NCBI RefSeq assembly: GCF_014283215.1
Contig: NZ_JACOMF010000016.1
Coordinates: 1-64,000, forward strand
DNA length: 64,000 nt
From: Siccirubricoccus deserti
Lineage (GTDB): Bacteria > Pseudomonadota > Alphaproteobacteria > Acetobacterales > Acetobacteraceae
Reading direction: 5' to 3'
Of the stretch, positions 23,370-32,395 are shown one piece after another (position 1 is the stretch's first letter; each line of letters starts with the position of its first letter). The notes beneath the pieces were generated by a model. It was not told the DNA's origin. It saw only the letters and a program-made list of their open reading frames with translations, and did not search any database. The position numbers were made by a program, and so were the translations under genes.

Positions 23370-26172
23370 GCAGGCGCTTCCCCTCCGGATCCCAGAACAC
23401 CGGCGAGACCACCTCCAGCGGCTGCGGCACCCCGTCCAGCCTTGTGGCGAAGACCGTCTCCCCCAGGCGCGCCCGGCCGGCGGAGAGCAGGCCCAGGGCG
23501 ATCGGCCGGCCGAGCGCGGCGCTATGGTAGGCAGAGGTTACATGCCCCTGCGCCTCCCGCCGGTCGGCGCCGGCGAGGAGCTGCGCCCCCTCCTCCGGCA
23601 CGCGCGCATCGCGCGGCGCCAGACCGACGACCTGCCGCCGGTCCGGCCGCAGCATCTCCGGCCGCGCCAGGCTGCGCTTGCCGATGAAGTCGCGCTTCGC
23701 CTTGCCGATCGCCCAGCCGAGCCCGGCATCCTCGGGCGTGACGGTGCCATCCGTCTCCTGGCCAATGATGATGAAGCCCTTCTCGGCGCGCAGCACATGC
23801 ATCGCCTCGGTGCCATAGGGGGTGGCGCCGGCGGCGATCAGCCGCTCCCACAGCGCCGCCAGGCGGTCGGCGGGAACATTGACTTCGTAGCCTGCCTCGC
23901 CGGTGAAGCTGACGCGGAACAGCCAGGCCGGGATGCCGGCCACCTCGGCCTCGGCGACGGCCATATGCGGCAGGGCGGCAAGATCGATCCCTCGCACCAG
24001 CGGCGCCAGCATCGCCCGCGCCGCAGGCCCCTGCAGCGCGGCGACGCCCCAATGCTCGGTGTTGGAGGTGAGCCAGACCCGCAGCTCGGGGAACTCGGTC
24101 TGCAGGTAATCCTCCAGCAGGTGCAGCACCCGGGCGGCGCCGCCGGTGGTGGTGGTGAGGTGGAAGCGGTCCTCCGCCAGCCGGGCGATCACGCCATCGT
24201 CGTAGAGGAAGCCATCCTCCCGCAGCAGCAGCCCGTAGCGGCAGCGGCCGGGGCGCATCCCATGGAAGGCGTTGACGTAGCAGCGTTCGAGGAATTCGGC
24301 GGCATCGGGGCCGACCACCTCGACCTTGCCGAGGGTGGAGGCGTCCAGCAGCCCCGCGGCATTGCGCACCGCCAGGCATTCGCGGGCGACGGCGGCCGCC
24401 ATATCCTCCCCGGCCCGCGGGAAATAGCGGGCGCGCTGCCACTGGCCGACAGGCTCGAACACTGCGCCCTGCGCTTCCGCCCAGGCATGGGTGGGGGCGG
24501 TGCGGACCGGGTCGAACAGCGCGGCGCGGTGGCGCCCGGCCAGGGTTCCGAAGCTCACCGGCGTGTAGGGCGGGCGGAAGGTGGTGAAGCCGACCTCGGG
24601 GATCGCCTGGCCGCGCGCCGCGGCGGTGATCGCCAGGCCAAGCATGCCGCCGATCTTGCCCTGATCCGTCGCCATGCCGGTGGTGGTGTAGCGCTTCACA
24701 TGTTCGATGGAGCGGAAGCCTTCCCGCACCGCGAGGGCGATGTCGCGGGTGGTGACATCGTTCTGCGGATCGACGAAGGCCTTGCGCGCGCCGAGGCTGC
24801 CGGCGGCGATGGCGGCCAGGGGCAGCCCCGGGCCGCGGCCGGTGGCGCAGGCGCCGGCGCATTCCAGCGCCTCCGCCGTCTCGCCAGGCAGGAAGGCGTC
24901 GGCGGCCGCATCCCAGCGCAGCCGGCCGCGCGCCTGGGAGAACAGGGCAAGGTTCGGGGTCCAGCCGCCGGCCATCAGCACCAGGTCGCAGGCCAGGGCC
25001 TCCGCGCGGGCGGCGTCGGGGCTGCCATCGGGGCGGAGCGGTGCCGCCAGCACGCCGGTGACGCGGGCGCCGCCGCGGGTGGCGGCGATGCCATGCGCCG
25101 GGCGCACCGCAATGCCGCGCGCGGCGGCTGCTTCCCGCAGCGCCGCCGGCGGCGCAGCCCGCAGGTCAAGGATGGCGACGACGCCGGCCCCGGCATCCTG
25201 CAGGGCGAAGGCGGCGTCGTAGCCGCTGTCATGCGCCGCCAGCAGCACGGCGCGACGGCCGGGCAGCACCGCCCAGCGCGCCACATAGGCACGGGCGGCA
25301 TCCGCCAGCATCACCCCGGGGCGGTCGTTGCCGCTGAACGGCAAGAGGCGCTCCAGCGCGCCGGTCGCCAGCACCACCCGCCGCGCCCGCACCCGCCACA
25401 GTCGCTCCCGCAGCCCATCCGGCCGGTCCAGCACCTCGGCCAATGAGACGTAGTTCTGCAGCCCGTAGTGGAAGGCGGTGGTGCGGGTCAGGATGCGCAG
25501 GCGCGGCTGGGCGCGCAGCGCCTCCAGCCCCGGCACCGGGCCAGGGAGCAGCAGCAGCCGGCCGCCGGGCTCGGCCTGCTCGTCGCAGAGGATGACGCGA
25601 TCCCCCGCCTCCGCCGCCGCCAGCGCCGCGGCGATCCCGGCCCTGCCGGCGCCGATCACCAGCGTCTCGCAATGGGCGTGGCGGTTGCCGTAGCGGTCCG
25701 GGTCGGGCGCCTCCGGCGCACGGCCGAGTCCGGCCATGCGGCGGATCAGCGGTTCCCAGCGGCGGTACCAGGCATCCCGCCCCGGGCCGAGGAAGGTCTT
25801 GTAGTAGAAGCCCGCCGGCAGCAGCGGCGCCCCCAGGCCGGCCAGGGCACCGAGGTCGAAACCAAGTGATGGCCAACGGTTTTGGCTGCGCGCCACCAGC
25901 CCCTCGGTCAGCGGCACCATGGTGGCGCGGGTGTTCGGCTCGCGCCGTCCGGGGCCGCGGTCGAGCTCGACCAGCGCATTCGGCTCCTCGGCACCGGCCG
26001 AGAGGATGCCGCGCGGGCGATGGTACTTGAAACTACGGCCGATGAGCTGGACGCCATTGGCCAGCAGCGCCGAGGCCAGGGTATCGCCGGCGAAGCCCGT
26101 ATAGGCCCGGCCGTCGAAGCTGAAACGCAGGGGGCGACTGCGGTCGATCCGGCCGCCCGTGGCGAGCCTCAT
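23362..26172 (-). CDS. soxA: Sarcosine oxidase alpha subunit
   Basis: The 936-residue alpha subunit of heterotetrameric sarcosine oxidase. It oxidises sarcosine with the beta subunit and passes the methylene group to tetrahydrofolate. The N-terminal ubiquitin-like domain carries FDGRAYTGFAGDTLASALLA and SFKYHRPRG. A Rossmann fold for NAD follows (VIGAGRAGIAAALAAAEAG, near residue 172), with a second dinucleotide segment around ATGALERLLPFSGND. The C-terminal third is a GcvT-like folate domain (GEAGYEVNVPADRLAALWER). Slightly shorter than Corynebacterium SoxA (about 965 aa). It overlaps soxD and soxG, so all four subunits are coupled. Confidence 0.95.
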   Translation of the reverse strand: MRLATGGRIDRSRPLRFSFDGRAYTGFAGDTLASALLANGVQLIGRSFKYHRPRGILSAGAEEPNALVELDRGPGRREPNTRATMVPLTEGLVARSQNRWPSLGFDLGALAGLGAPLLPAGFYYKTFLGPGRDAWYRRWEPLIRRMAGLGRAPEAPDPDRYGNRHAHCETLVIGAGRAGIAAALAAAEAGDRVILCDEQAEPGGRLLLLPGPVPGLEALRAQPRLRILTRTTAFHYGLQNYVSLAEVLDRPDGLRERLWRVRARRVVLATGALERLLPFSGNDRPGVMLADAARAYVARWAVLPGRRAVLLAAHDSGYDAAFALQDAGAGVVAILDLRAAPPAALREAAAARGIAVRPAHGIAATRGGARVTGVLAAPLRPDGSPDAARAEALACDLVLMAGGWTPNLALFSQARGRLRWDAAADAFLPGETAEALECAGACATGRGPGLPLAAIAAGSLGARKAFVDPQNDVTTRDIALAVREGFRSIEHVKRYTTTGMATDQGKIGGMLGLAITAAARGQAIPEVGFTTFRPPYTPVSFGTLAGRHRAALFDPVRTAPTHAWAEAQGAVFEPVGQWQRARYFPRAGEDMAAAVARECLAVRNAAGLLDASTLGKVEVVGPDAAEFLERCYVNAFHGMRPGRCRYGLLLREDGFLYDDGVIARLAEDRFHLTTTTGGAARVLHLLEDYLQTEFPELRVWLTSNTEHWGVAALQGPAARAMLAPLVRGIDLAALPHMAVAEAEVAGIPAWLFRVSFTGEAGYEVNVPADRLAALWERLIAAGATPYGTEAMHVLRAEKGFIIIGQETDGTVTPEDAGLGWAIGKAKRDFIGKRSLARPEMLRPDRRQVVGLAPRDARVPEEGAQLLAGADRREAQGHVTSAYHSAALGRPIALGLLSAGRARLGETVFATRLDGVPQPLEVVSPVFWDPEGKRLHG

Positions 26173-26441
26173 GCCGGCGGCTCCTCGCCAGGGCGGTAGG
26201 TGCCGGCGAAGCGATCCGTCAGCGTGTGGCGTTGGGCGTTGAAGAAGCGGCCGCAGCCGTGGATATGGCGCCAGCGCTCGCGGTAGTCACCGCGCGGATT
26301 GGCGCGTTCGTAGAGGAAGCCGGCCCATTCGGCATCGGTCAGCATGGCCGGATCGGCCGGGCGGGCGATATGCGCCTCGCCGGCATGGCGGAATTCCACC
26401 TCCGGGCGGTCGCCGCACCAGGGGCAGCGGATCAGCAGCAT
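26169..26441 (-). CDS. soxD: Sarcosine oxidase delta subunit
   Basis: The 90-residue delta subunit, a small zinc protein of heterotetrameric sarcosine oxidase. The N-terminus LIRCPWCGDRPEVEFRHAGEA holds Cys6, Cys9 and a histidine of the structural zinc site. GFLYERANPRGDYRERWRHI and GCGRFFNAQRHTLTDRF complete the family signature. Overlap of four bases with soxA and a one-base gap after soxB show tight coupling. Confidence 0.94.
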   Translation of the reverse strand: MLLIRCPWCGDRPEVEFRHAGEAHIARPADPAMLTDAEWAGFLYERANPRGDYRERWRHIHGCGRFFNAQRHTLTDRFAGTYRPGEEPPA

Positions 26442-26442
26442 G

Positions 26443-27717
26443 TCAGTGCGCCACCGCCGCCGCCGCGGCCTCGTCGATCAGCCGCCCCGTCGCGAAGCGG
26501 TCCAAGCTGAAGGGTACGGCGATGGGATGCGGTTCGCCGCGGGCGATGGTGGCGGCGAAGACATGGCCGGAGCCCGGTGTCGCCTTGAAGCCGCCGGTGC
26601 CCCAGCCGCAATTGACGAACAGCCCCGGCACCGGCGTCAGCCCGATGATCGGCGAGCGGTCAGGCGTGACATCGACGATGCCGCCCCAGGACCGCAGCAT
26701 GCGCATGCGGCGGAAGATCGGGAACATCTCGCAGATCGCCTCCAGCGTATGGATCAGGATCTGCACCCCGCCGGCCTGGGAGTAGGAGGGATACTGGTCG
26801 GTGCCGGCGCCGATCACCAGCTCGCCCTTGTCCGACTGGCTGATATAGGCATGCACCGTGTTGGACATGACGACGCAGGGGAACACCGGCTTCACCGGCT
26901 CGCTCACCAGCGCCTGCAGCGGGAAGCTTTCCAGCGGCATGCGCAGCCCGGCCATGGCCATGACCAGGCTGGTGCTGCCGGCGGCGACCACGCCCAGCCT
27001 GCCGCAACGCACCGCGCCCTTGCTGGTCTCGACGCCGGTGACGGCACCGCTGGCGGGGTCGCGGGTGATGCCGATGACCTCGCAATTCTCGATGACGTCG
27101 ACGCCGAGGGCGCTGGCGGCGCGGGCATAGCCCCAGGCCACCGCATCGTGCCGCGCCACCCCGCCGCGCCGCTGCAGGGCGCCACCCAGCACCGGGTAGC
27201 GGATGGCGGGACTGGTATCGAGCGGCGGGCAGAAGGCCTTGCACTGCGCCGGCGTCAGCCATTCATTGTCCACGCCGGCCAGGCGGTTGGCATGGACGTG
27301 CCGCATCCCGCTCTGAACGTCGTGATGGCTGTGTGCCAGCATCAGCACGCCGCGCGGGCTGAACATGACGTTGTAGTTCAACTCGGCCGAGAGGCCTTCC
27401 CACAGCTTCACCGCATGGTCGTAGAGCGCGGCGCTTTCCGGGAACAGGTAATTGCTGCGGATGATGGTGGTGTTGCGGCCGGTGTTGCCGCCGCCGATCC
27501 AGCCCTTTTCCAGCACCGCGATGCGGCCGGGGCCGAGGGACGCGCGATGCTCCTTCGCCAGGTAATAGGCGGTCGCGAGGCCATGCCCGCCGCCGCCGAG
27601 GATGACGGCGTCATAGGCTGGCTGCGGCCGCTCCGGGCTGCGCCATTGCGGTGCCCAGCCGGCATGCCCGCGCAATGCCTCCCGCGCCAGGGCGAAGACA
27701 GAGAAGCGTCGGTCCAT
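26443..27717 (-). CDS. soxB: Sarcosine oxidase beta subunit
   Basis: The 424-residue FAD/FMN-containing beta subunit, where sarcosine is oxidised. The FAD Rossmann motif is AVILGGGGHGLATAYYLAKE (residues 37-56), with the second flavin segment IAVLEKGWIGGGNTGRNTT. RHDAVAWGYARA near residue 190 corresponds to the region carrying the covalently FMN-linked histidine in characterised enzymes. The C-terminal GWGTGGFKATPGSGHVFA closes the flavin site. First gene of soxBDAG. Its start lies 86 bases from the divergent TauD-type gene, with a palindrome between. No glyA, folD or purU lies nearby, unlike many sox loci. Confidence 0.95.
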   Translation of the reverse strand: MDRRFSVFALAREALRGHAGWAPQWRSPERPQPAYDAVILGGGGHGLATAYYLAKEHRASLGPGRIAVLEKGWIGGGNTGRNTTIIRSNYLFPESAALYDHAVKLWEGLSAELNYNVMFSPRGVLMLAHSHHDVQSGMRHVHANRLAGVDNEWLTPAQCKAFCPPLDTSPAIRYPVLGGALQRRGGVARHDAVAWGYARAASALGVDVIENCEVIGITRDPASGAVTGVETSKGAVRCGRLGVVAAGSTSLVMAMAGLRMPLESFPLQALVSEPVKPVFPCVVMSNTVHAYISQSDKGELVIGAGTDQYPSYSQAGGVQILIHTLEAICEMFPIFRRMRMLRSWGGIVDVTPDRSPIIGLTPVPGLFVNCGWGTGGFKATPGSGHVFAATIARGEPHPIAVPFSLDRFATGRLIDEAAAAAVAH

Positions 27718-27747
27718 GAATGCATCTATACATACCGGGCATCAGCG

Positions 27748-27789
27748 TTGACAGCAGCCTCGCGCCGGGCGGAGCATTCCGCAAATGCT
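27748..27789 (+). promoter_or_regulatory. Promoter and palindromic operator between soxB and the dioxygenase gene
   Basis: A consensus -35 TTGACA (27748-27753) points rightward. About 18 bases later GAGCAT could serve as a poor -10. The perfect inverted repeat AGCATT-ccgca-AATGCT (27773-27789) covers that -10 and the expected transcription start. The same gap carries TATGTATAGATGCATTC on the minus strand next to soxB. A regulator binding the palindrome could control both divergent transcripts. Confidence 0.5.
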
Positions 27790-27803
27790 TCGGGAGGCTG
27801 GTC

Positions 27804-28649
27804 GTGCGGAACAGTCGTATCAGCGTGCAGCCGATCGCCGGCGCGGTCGGCGCCGAGATCACCGGCGTCGATGTCGCCGCCGAGCTGGATGAAGGCGTTG
27901 TCGGCGAGATCCGCGCCGCGCTGAACGCGCATGGCGTGGTGTTCTTCCGGGACCAGCAGCTCGACACCGAGCGCCACAAGGCCCTCGCCCGGCGCTTCGG
28001 CGAAATCTTCATCCACCCGAATTTCAAGGGCAGCGGCGCCGATCCCGAGGTGGTGGTGATCCGCCGCGAACCGGGCGATACCTCGGTGGTCGGCGAGGAA
28101 TGGCATGCCGACACCACCATGTGCGCGGCACCGCCGATGGGCGCCATCCTCTATGGCGTCGAGGTGCCGGAATGGGGAGGCGACACGCTCTTCGCCAGCC
28201 AGGGTGCGGCCTATGAGGCGCTGTCACAAGGCATGCAGCGGCTGCTGGAGGGGCTGCGGGCGGTGCATTCCGACCGCCGCGTGGCCGGCCCGCGGGCCGG
28301 GCTGAACGCCCGCCGCGCCACCAAGGTGCGGGAGGACGATGCCTGGCGGGAAACCATCAGCCTGCATCCGGTGGTCCGCACCCATCCCGAGACCGGGCGC
28401 AAGATGCTCTTCGTCAACCACAGCTACACCGTGGGCTTCGAGGGCATGACCGAGGCCGAGAGCCAGCCGCTGCTCGACTTCCTGCTGGCGCATGGCCACC
28501 GGCCGGAGTTCACCTGCCGCTTCCGGTGGCGCACCGGCTCCATCGCCTTCTGGGACAATCGCGCGGTAAAGCACATCGCGCTGAACGATGCCGGGCCGCA
28601 GCGGCGGGTGATGCGGCGGGTGCAGATCGCGGGAGATGTGCCCTGTTGA
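27804..28649 (+). CDS. TauD/TfdA-family Fe(II)/2-oxoglutarate dioxygenase
   Basis: A 281-residue nonheme iron dioxygenase of the taurine/2,4-D dioxygenase family, which hydroxylates a carboxylate or sulfonate substrate using 2-oxoglutarate and O2. RISVQPIAGAVGAEITGVDV is the standard N-terminus, VVFFRDQQLDTERH follows, the iron ligands His and Asp are in EEWHADTTM (about residue 102), and the distal His is in AVKHIALND. The 2-oxoglutarate-binding Arg lies in the RRVMRRVQI tail. GTG at 27804 is chosen for its GGGAGG ribosome site seven bases upstream and for family length; the frame opens at 27720. Divergence from soxB suggests a linked N-methyl or amine substrate, unproven. Confidence 0.88.
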   Translation: MRNSRISVQPIAGAVGAEITGVDVAAELDEGVVGEIRAALNAHGVVFFRDQQLDTERHKALARRFGEIFIHPNFKGSGADPEVVVIRREPGDTSVVGEEWHADTTMCAAPPMGAILYGVEVPEWGGDTLFASQGAAYEALSQGMQRLLEGLRAVHSDRRVAGPRAGLNARRATKVREDDAWRETISLHPVVRTHPETGRKMLFVNHSYTVGFEGMTEAESQPLLDFLLAHGHRPEFTCRFRWRTGSIAFWDNRAVKHIALNDAGPQRRVMRRVQIAGDVPC

Positions 28650-28694
28650 GGGTCCGCATCTGGCAGACTCCCGCGATCCGACGCGCCCCGACCC

Positions 28695-28723
28695 CGTCAT
28701 GCGCGGGCCTGACCCGCGCATCC
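28695..28723. repeat. REP-like palindrome (GTCATgcgcggg type)
   Basis: TGCGCGGG (28700-28707), cctga, CCCGCGCA (28713-28720), flanked by GTCA and TCC, is a perfect 8-bp hairpin. It has the form of the common alphaproteobacterial intergenic palindrome CGTCATnnCCGGGCTTGACCCGG. It lies between the convergent dioxygenase and CoA-transferase genes, the usual location for such elements. Only one copy is seen in this window. Confidence 0.55.
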
Positions 28724-28739
28724 AAATGTTCGAGCCCCC

Positions 28740-29957
28740 TCAGCGTTCCTCCACAGCCTGCCATCTTCTGACGGCGCCGCCTTCCAGCAGCGTGGCGATC
28801 TCCGCCTCGGAGTAGCCTGCCTCGGCCAGGATCTCCACGCTGTCCGCGCCGAGGCGCGGCGCCGGCCGCCGTTCGCCGGGCTGGGTGGCGGAGAAGCTCA
28901 TCGGCACCGCCATGCGGGTGACCTTGCCCTCGCTCGGGTGCGCCTCGGTGCCGAAGAAGCCGGTGGCGAGCAGGTGCGGATCCTCGAAGATGCTCTCCAG
29001 CGTGTGCACCGGCGTGACCGGCAGGTCGGCCTCGGCCAGCAGGGTCAGCCATTCCGCGGTGCTGCGCTTGAGGAATTCCTCGGCCAGCATGCCCAGCACC
29101 GCATCGATATGGGTGGTGCGCGTGGCATGGCTGGCGAAGCGCGGATCGGTCGAGACCAGGTCCGGCCAGCCGACCGCGGCGCAGAAATTGCGCCATTGCC
29201 GGTCGTTGTAGATCATGGTGCAGACATGCCCGTCGCGTGTCCGGTAGGGCCGCCGGTCGGGCGAAAGCAGCCGGCCGTAGCCGCCGGCATCCAGCGGCGG
29301 GTCGAAGACCTTGCCGCCCAGATGGTCGCCGAGAACGAAGTTCAGCATCATCTCGAACATCGGCACCTCGACCAACTGGCCTTCGCCGCTGCGCTCGCGG
29401 TGGAAGAGCGCCGCGTTGATGGCGCCGAAGGCAGCGAGGCCGGTGATGCGGTCGGCCATGGCCAGCGGGACGTAGCGCGGCTCGCCATTGCCGACCCGGG
29501 CATTCATGGCGGCGATGGTGGTGGCGCCCTGCATCAGATCGTCATAGGCCGGGCGCGGCGCATAGGGGCCATCCTGGGCATAGCCGAGCACGCCGGCGTA
29601 GATCAGCCGCGGATTGACCGTCCGCAGCGCCGGGTAGTCGAGGCCGAGCCGGCCCATCGCCGCCGGGCGGATATTGGTCACCAGCACATCCGCCGCCTCG
29701 GCCAGGCGCAGCAGCACGCCGCGCCCCTCCGGCCGCTTGAGGTCGAGGACGATGCTGCGCTTGCCGCGGTTGATGGTCAGGAACATGCAGCCCATGCCTG
29801 GGCTGCGGGTCGGGCCGATGAGGCGGACCACATCGCCCTCCGGCGCCTCCACCTTGGTGACCTCGGCTCCCGTTTCCGCCAGGAGCTGGGTGCAATAGGG
29901 GCCGACGAGGACAGTGGTCAGGTCGAGCACGCGGATGCCCGCGAGTGGTCCGGGCAT
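28740..29957 (-). CDS. CaiB/BaiF (family III) CoA-transferase 2
   Basis: A 405-residue paralogue of the CoA-transferase at 20.4-21.7 kb. GIRVLDLTTVLVGPYCTQLL and KVEAPEGDVVRLIGPTR bind CoA, NRGKRSIVLDLKRPEG follows, and the catalytic Asp is in RPAYDDLMQGATTIA. C-terminal PVHTLESIFEDPHLLATG matches the family's small domain. The ATG follows a GGGAGTAGG ribosome site. It is third in a leftward run with two amidohydrolases (19- and 13-base gaps), implying that the acid they produce is activated by this enzyme. Donor and acceptor are unknown. Confidence 0.9.
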   Translation of the reverse strand: MPGPLAGIRVLDLTTVLVGPYCTQLLAETGAEVTKVEAPEGDVVRLIGPTRSPGMGCMFLTINRGKRSIVLDLKRPEGRGVLLRLAEAADVLVTNIRPAAMGRLGLDYPALRTVNPRLIYAGVLGYAQDGPYAPRPAYDDLMQGATTIAAMNARVGNGEPRYVPLAMADRITGLAAFGAINAALFHRERSGEGQLVEVPMFEMMLNFVLGDHLGGKVFDPPLDAGGYGRLLSPDRRPYRTRDGHVCTMIYNDRQWRNFCAAVGWPDLVSTDPRFASHATRTTHIDAVLGMLAEEFLKRSTAEWLTLLAEADLPVTPVHTLESIFEDPHLLATGFFGTEAHPSEGKVTRMAVPMSFSATQPGERRPAPRLGADSVEILAEAGYSEAEIATLLEGGAVRRWQAVEER

Positions 29958-29976
29958 CCCAGCCTACTCCCGTTGT

Positions 29977-31083
29977 TCAGCCCAAGCCGTACACCGCCCG
30001 GGCATTCTCGGCAAAGATGCCGCGTCGCTCTGATTCGGTCATCTGGATCTTGAAGGCGTAACGGGGGTCGTCCGAATCCCAGTGCGGGTAATCGGTGGCG
30101 AAGAGCAGCCGGTCCCAGCCGATCCAGTCGATCACTTGGCGCAGATGCTCGGGCTGCTCCGGCTCCTCCACCGGCTGGGTGGTGAACCAGAAATTGCTCC
30201 TGAGGTATTCCGAGGGCTTCTTGGTCAGATGCGGCACCTCGGATTTCAGACTGCCCCACAGCCCGTCCATCCGCCAGCCGAGCGCCGGCACCCAGCCGAA
30301 GCCGCCCTCGATGATGACGATCTTCAGCCTCGGGAAGCGTTCCAGCGCGCCCTCCAGGACGAAGCTGGCGCACATCGCCGCCATGCTCATCCCCACCGCC
30401 TGGTGCTCCTCGAAGTAGAAGCTCGGCCAGCCGCCGCCCGTCACCGCATGGCCGCTGGTGCCGAGGCTGTGCAGGCCGAGCGGCAGGCCGTAATGCTCCG
30501 CCGCCTCGTAGATCGGCCAGTAGCGCTGGCGGCCGAGCGGCTCCAGCGCCCGGGTCACCATGGCGATCTGGACGAAATCCTCCTGCCCCGCCCAGCGCTC
30601 GATCTCCTTGACGGCGGCGGTTGCGTCCTCGCCGGGAATGGCAATGGTGGCCTTGAGGCGGGGCTCCTTCGATGTCCAATCCTCGCGCATCCACTCGTTC
30701 ACCGCGGTGCTGACCGCGGCGGCGTAGCCCGGGTTGCGCTCATCCATGCCGCGCGCCGCCAGCGGCTGCAGCATGCCGTATTCGATGTCGAGCAGGTCGA
30801 GGTGCTGCTCCCGCATGAAAGCCAGGTCGCTGCCCGGCGGCCCGCCATTCGGCGGCCAGCTGTCGAAGCGGGAGAGTGCCGGCGTCGCCTTCGGATAGGG
30901 GTAGGTGTTGGTAAAGGGCTGGCGCAGCCGAAGGCCGTATTCCCGGCGGTGGTTGCGCCAGCGCTCCGGCAGCCAGCGGTCCAGCTCCGCCATGCGGCGC
31001 AGCGCCGGGTGGATGTCGCAATCGATCAGCCTGAGGCGGGTCCTGGCCGGTGCCTCGGGATGCGGGAGGGTCGTCGCACTCAC
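29977..31083 (-). CDS. Amidohydrolase-2 family metal-dependent hydrolase/decarboxylase A
   Basis: A 368-residue TIM-barrel protein of the ACMSD-like amidohydrolase-2 group, which includes metal-dependent decarboxylases and hydrolases. The N-terminal DCDIHPAL supplies the Asp-x-His metal pair (aligned with His-x-His in classical members). LGLHSLG gives the barrel histidine, EGGFGWVP the following strand, and FATDYPHWD the C-terminal metal-site Asp. The GTG start at 31083 is backed by a GAAGGAGA ribosome site seven bases upstream. It is a neighbour and paralogue of protein B and lies in one operon with CoA-transferase 2. Confidence 0.88.
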   Translation of the reverse strand: MSATTLPHPEAPARTRLRLIDCDIHPALRRMAELDRWLPERWRNHRREYGLRLRQPFTNTYPYPKATPALSRFDSWPPNGGPPGSDLAFMREQHLDLLDIEYGMLQPLAARGMDERNPGYAAAVSTAVNEWMREDWTSKEPRLKATIAIPGEDATAAVKEIERWAGQEDFVQIAMVTRALEPLGRQRYWPIYEAAEHYGLPLGLHSLGTSGHAVTGGGWPSFYFEEHQAVGMSMAAMCASFVLEGALERFPRLKIVIIEGGFGWVPALGWRMDGLWGSLKSEVPHLTKKPSEYLRSNFWFTTQPVEEPEQPEHLRQVIDWIGWDRLLFATDYPHWDSDDPRYAFKIQMTESERRGIFAENARAVYGLG

Positions 31084-31096
31084 TGCACGGTCTCCT

Positions 31097-32224
31097 TCAG
31101 ATAGAGGCCGGCCGCTTCAGCGCTTCGGGCGCAGCCGCCCCTCGCGCATCGGGCGAGCTCAGGCGAGGGTAGGTAGCCAAGGCGTTTTCGCGCAGCACCC
31201 TTGCATGCAGCCGCGCCGGCAGGGCGGGCGGCAGCGCAGCAGTGCCTTCGAAACGGGCATGTGGGTAGTCGGTTGCGAAGAGCAGAAGGTCGTCGCAGCC
31301 GATCATTTCCAGCAGCGCCTCCATCCCCTCGGCATCCGTCGGCGCATCGGCCGGCTGGATGGAGATACGCACGCACTCCCGGAAGATCTCGGCCGGGGAG
31401 CGGTCGACCCAGGGAATCTCCTTCCGCATCGCCCGCCACATCTTGACGCCGCGCCAGAGGAAATTCGGCACCCAGCCGAAGCCGCTTTCCAGCAGCACCA
31501 CCTTCAGCCGGGGGAATTTCGTGAAGACCCCCTCGCCGATCAGGCTGAGCAACTGGCTCTGGAAGGTCTGAGCGAAGGCGACGTGATCCTCGATCAGATA
31601 GGTCGGCCAGCCGAGCGCGGTGGGGGCGTTGCGGGCGGCGCTGCCGGTGTGCAGGGCGATCGGCAGGCCGTGCCGCTCCGCCGCGGCGTAGATCGGCCAG
31701 TTGACCCGGCGGCCGTAGAGCGTCTCGGCGGCACCGAACAACAGCACCTGGACGAAGCGCGGGTCACTGGCGCGGCGCTCGATCTCCTCCACCGCCAGCT
31801 CGGGATTCTCCACCGGCACCAGGATGCCTGCGCGCAGCCGCGGCTCCGGCTCCAGCCAATTCGTGACCATCCAGTCGTTGGCGGCGCGGCACAGCGCGGC
31901 CGCCAGATCGGCGTTGTGCAGCGCCGGCGCGCCGAACAGCGGGTTGCAGATGCCAATGCCGGTGCCGAACGGGTCCAGCGCCTCGCGCCGCAACGCCTCC
32001 AACGAGCCGCCGGGCAGGCCCTGCTGCGGCCGCCAATCGCGCCGCGCGGTGAGCGGCGCGCCGCGCGGAAACAGCGCGAGGTCGAGGTCGTCCAGGCCGC
32101 GGTTGGTGATCACCTCGCGCCAATGCGCGTCGAGGTGCGGCAGCAGCGCCATGCAGCCGGGCAGCGCCGGGTGCAGATCGCAATCGATGGGCGGACCGCC
32201 CGCTAGGTCGAGGGGCACGGACAT
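31097..32224 (-). CDS. Amidohydrolase-2 family metal-dependent hydrolase/decarboxylase B
   Basis: A 375-residue relative of protein A with the same landmarks: PIDCDLHPALPG at the N-terminus, IALHTGS for the barrel histidine, LLESGFGWVPNFLWRG and LFATDYPHARFEG. Sequence divergence from A is substantial, so this is an old duplication with separate substrates or a heteromeric pair. The ATG at 32224 abuts its AGGAGG ribosome site with no spacing. The in-frame GTG at 32218 gives the normal six-base spacing and may be the true start. First gene of the operon and divergent from Bug receptor 5. Confidence 0.87.
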   Translation of the reverse strand: MSVPLDLAGGPPIDCDLHPALPGCMALLPHLDAHWREVITNRGLDDLDLALFPRGAPLTARRDWRPQQGLPGGSLEALRREALDPFGTGIGICNPLFGAPALHNADLAAALCRAANDWMVTNWLEPEPRLRAGILVPVENPELAVEEIERRASDPRFVQVLLFGAAETLYGRRVNWPIYAAAERHGLPIALHTGSAARNAPTALGWPTYLIEDHVAFAQTFQSQLLSLIGEGVFTKFPRLKVVLLESGFGWVPNFLWRGVKMWRAMRKEIPWVDRSPAEIFRECVRISIQPADAPTDAEGMEALLEMIGCDDLLLFATDYPHARFEGTAALPPALPARLHARVLRENALATYPRLSSPDARGAAAPEALKRPASI

Positions 32225-32282
32225 CCTCCTGTGCCCGATCTCCTGCGCGCAACCGCCGGCCGGGCTTTCCAGGCGAGCCTGC

Positions 32283-32329
32283 GCGAGGGTCCGGGTGGGG
32301 TCAAGCCGGCGGGTGAATCTGCTTGACCC
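32283..32329. promoter_or_regulatory. Inverted repeat between amidohydrolase operon and Bug receptor 5
   Basis: GGGTCAAGC (32298-32306) and GCTTGACCC (32321-32329) are perfect 9-base inverted copies separated by 14 bases. A further GCGAGGGT at 32283-32290 mirrors ACCCTCGC at the right arm, suggesting that the left arm was interrupted. TTGACC inside the right arm could be the -35 of the receptor gene. The position between divergent genes fits a regulator-binding site. Confidence 0.5.
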
Positions 32330-32395
32330 TCGCGGCCGCGCGCCGGTTCCATCCCAGGCAAGCGGCAGCAGGCCGCGTCCGAGGAGATGTCCGCG

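Noticed and set aside
27718-27747. Leftward -10/-35 for soxB around TATGTATAGATG
   Set aside because: The TATAGA hexamer is attractive but no acceptable -35 lies 16-18 bases upstream, so it was not listed as a promoter.
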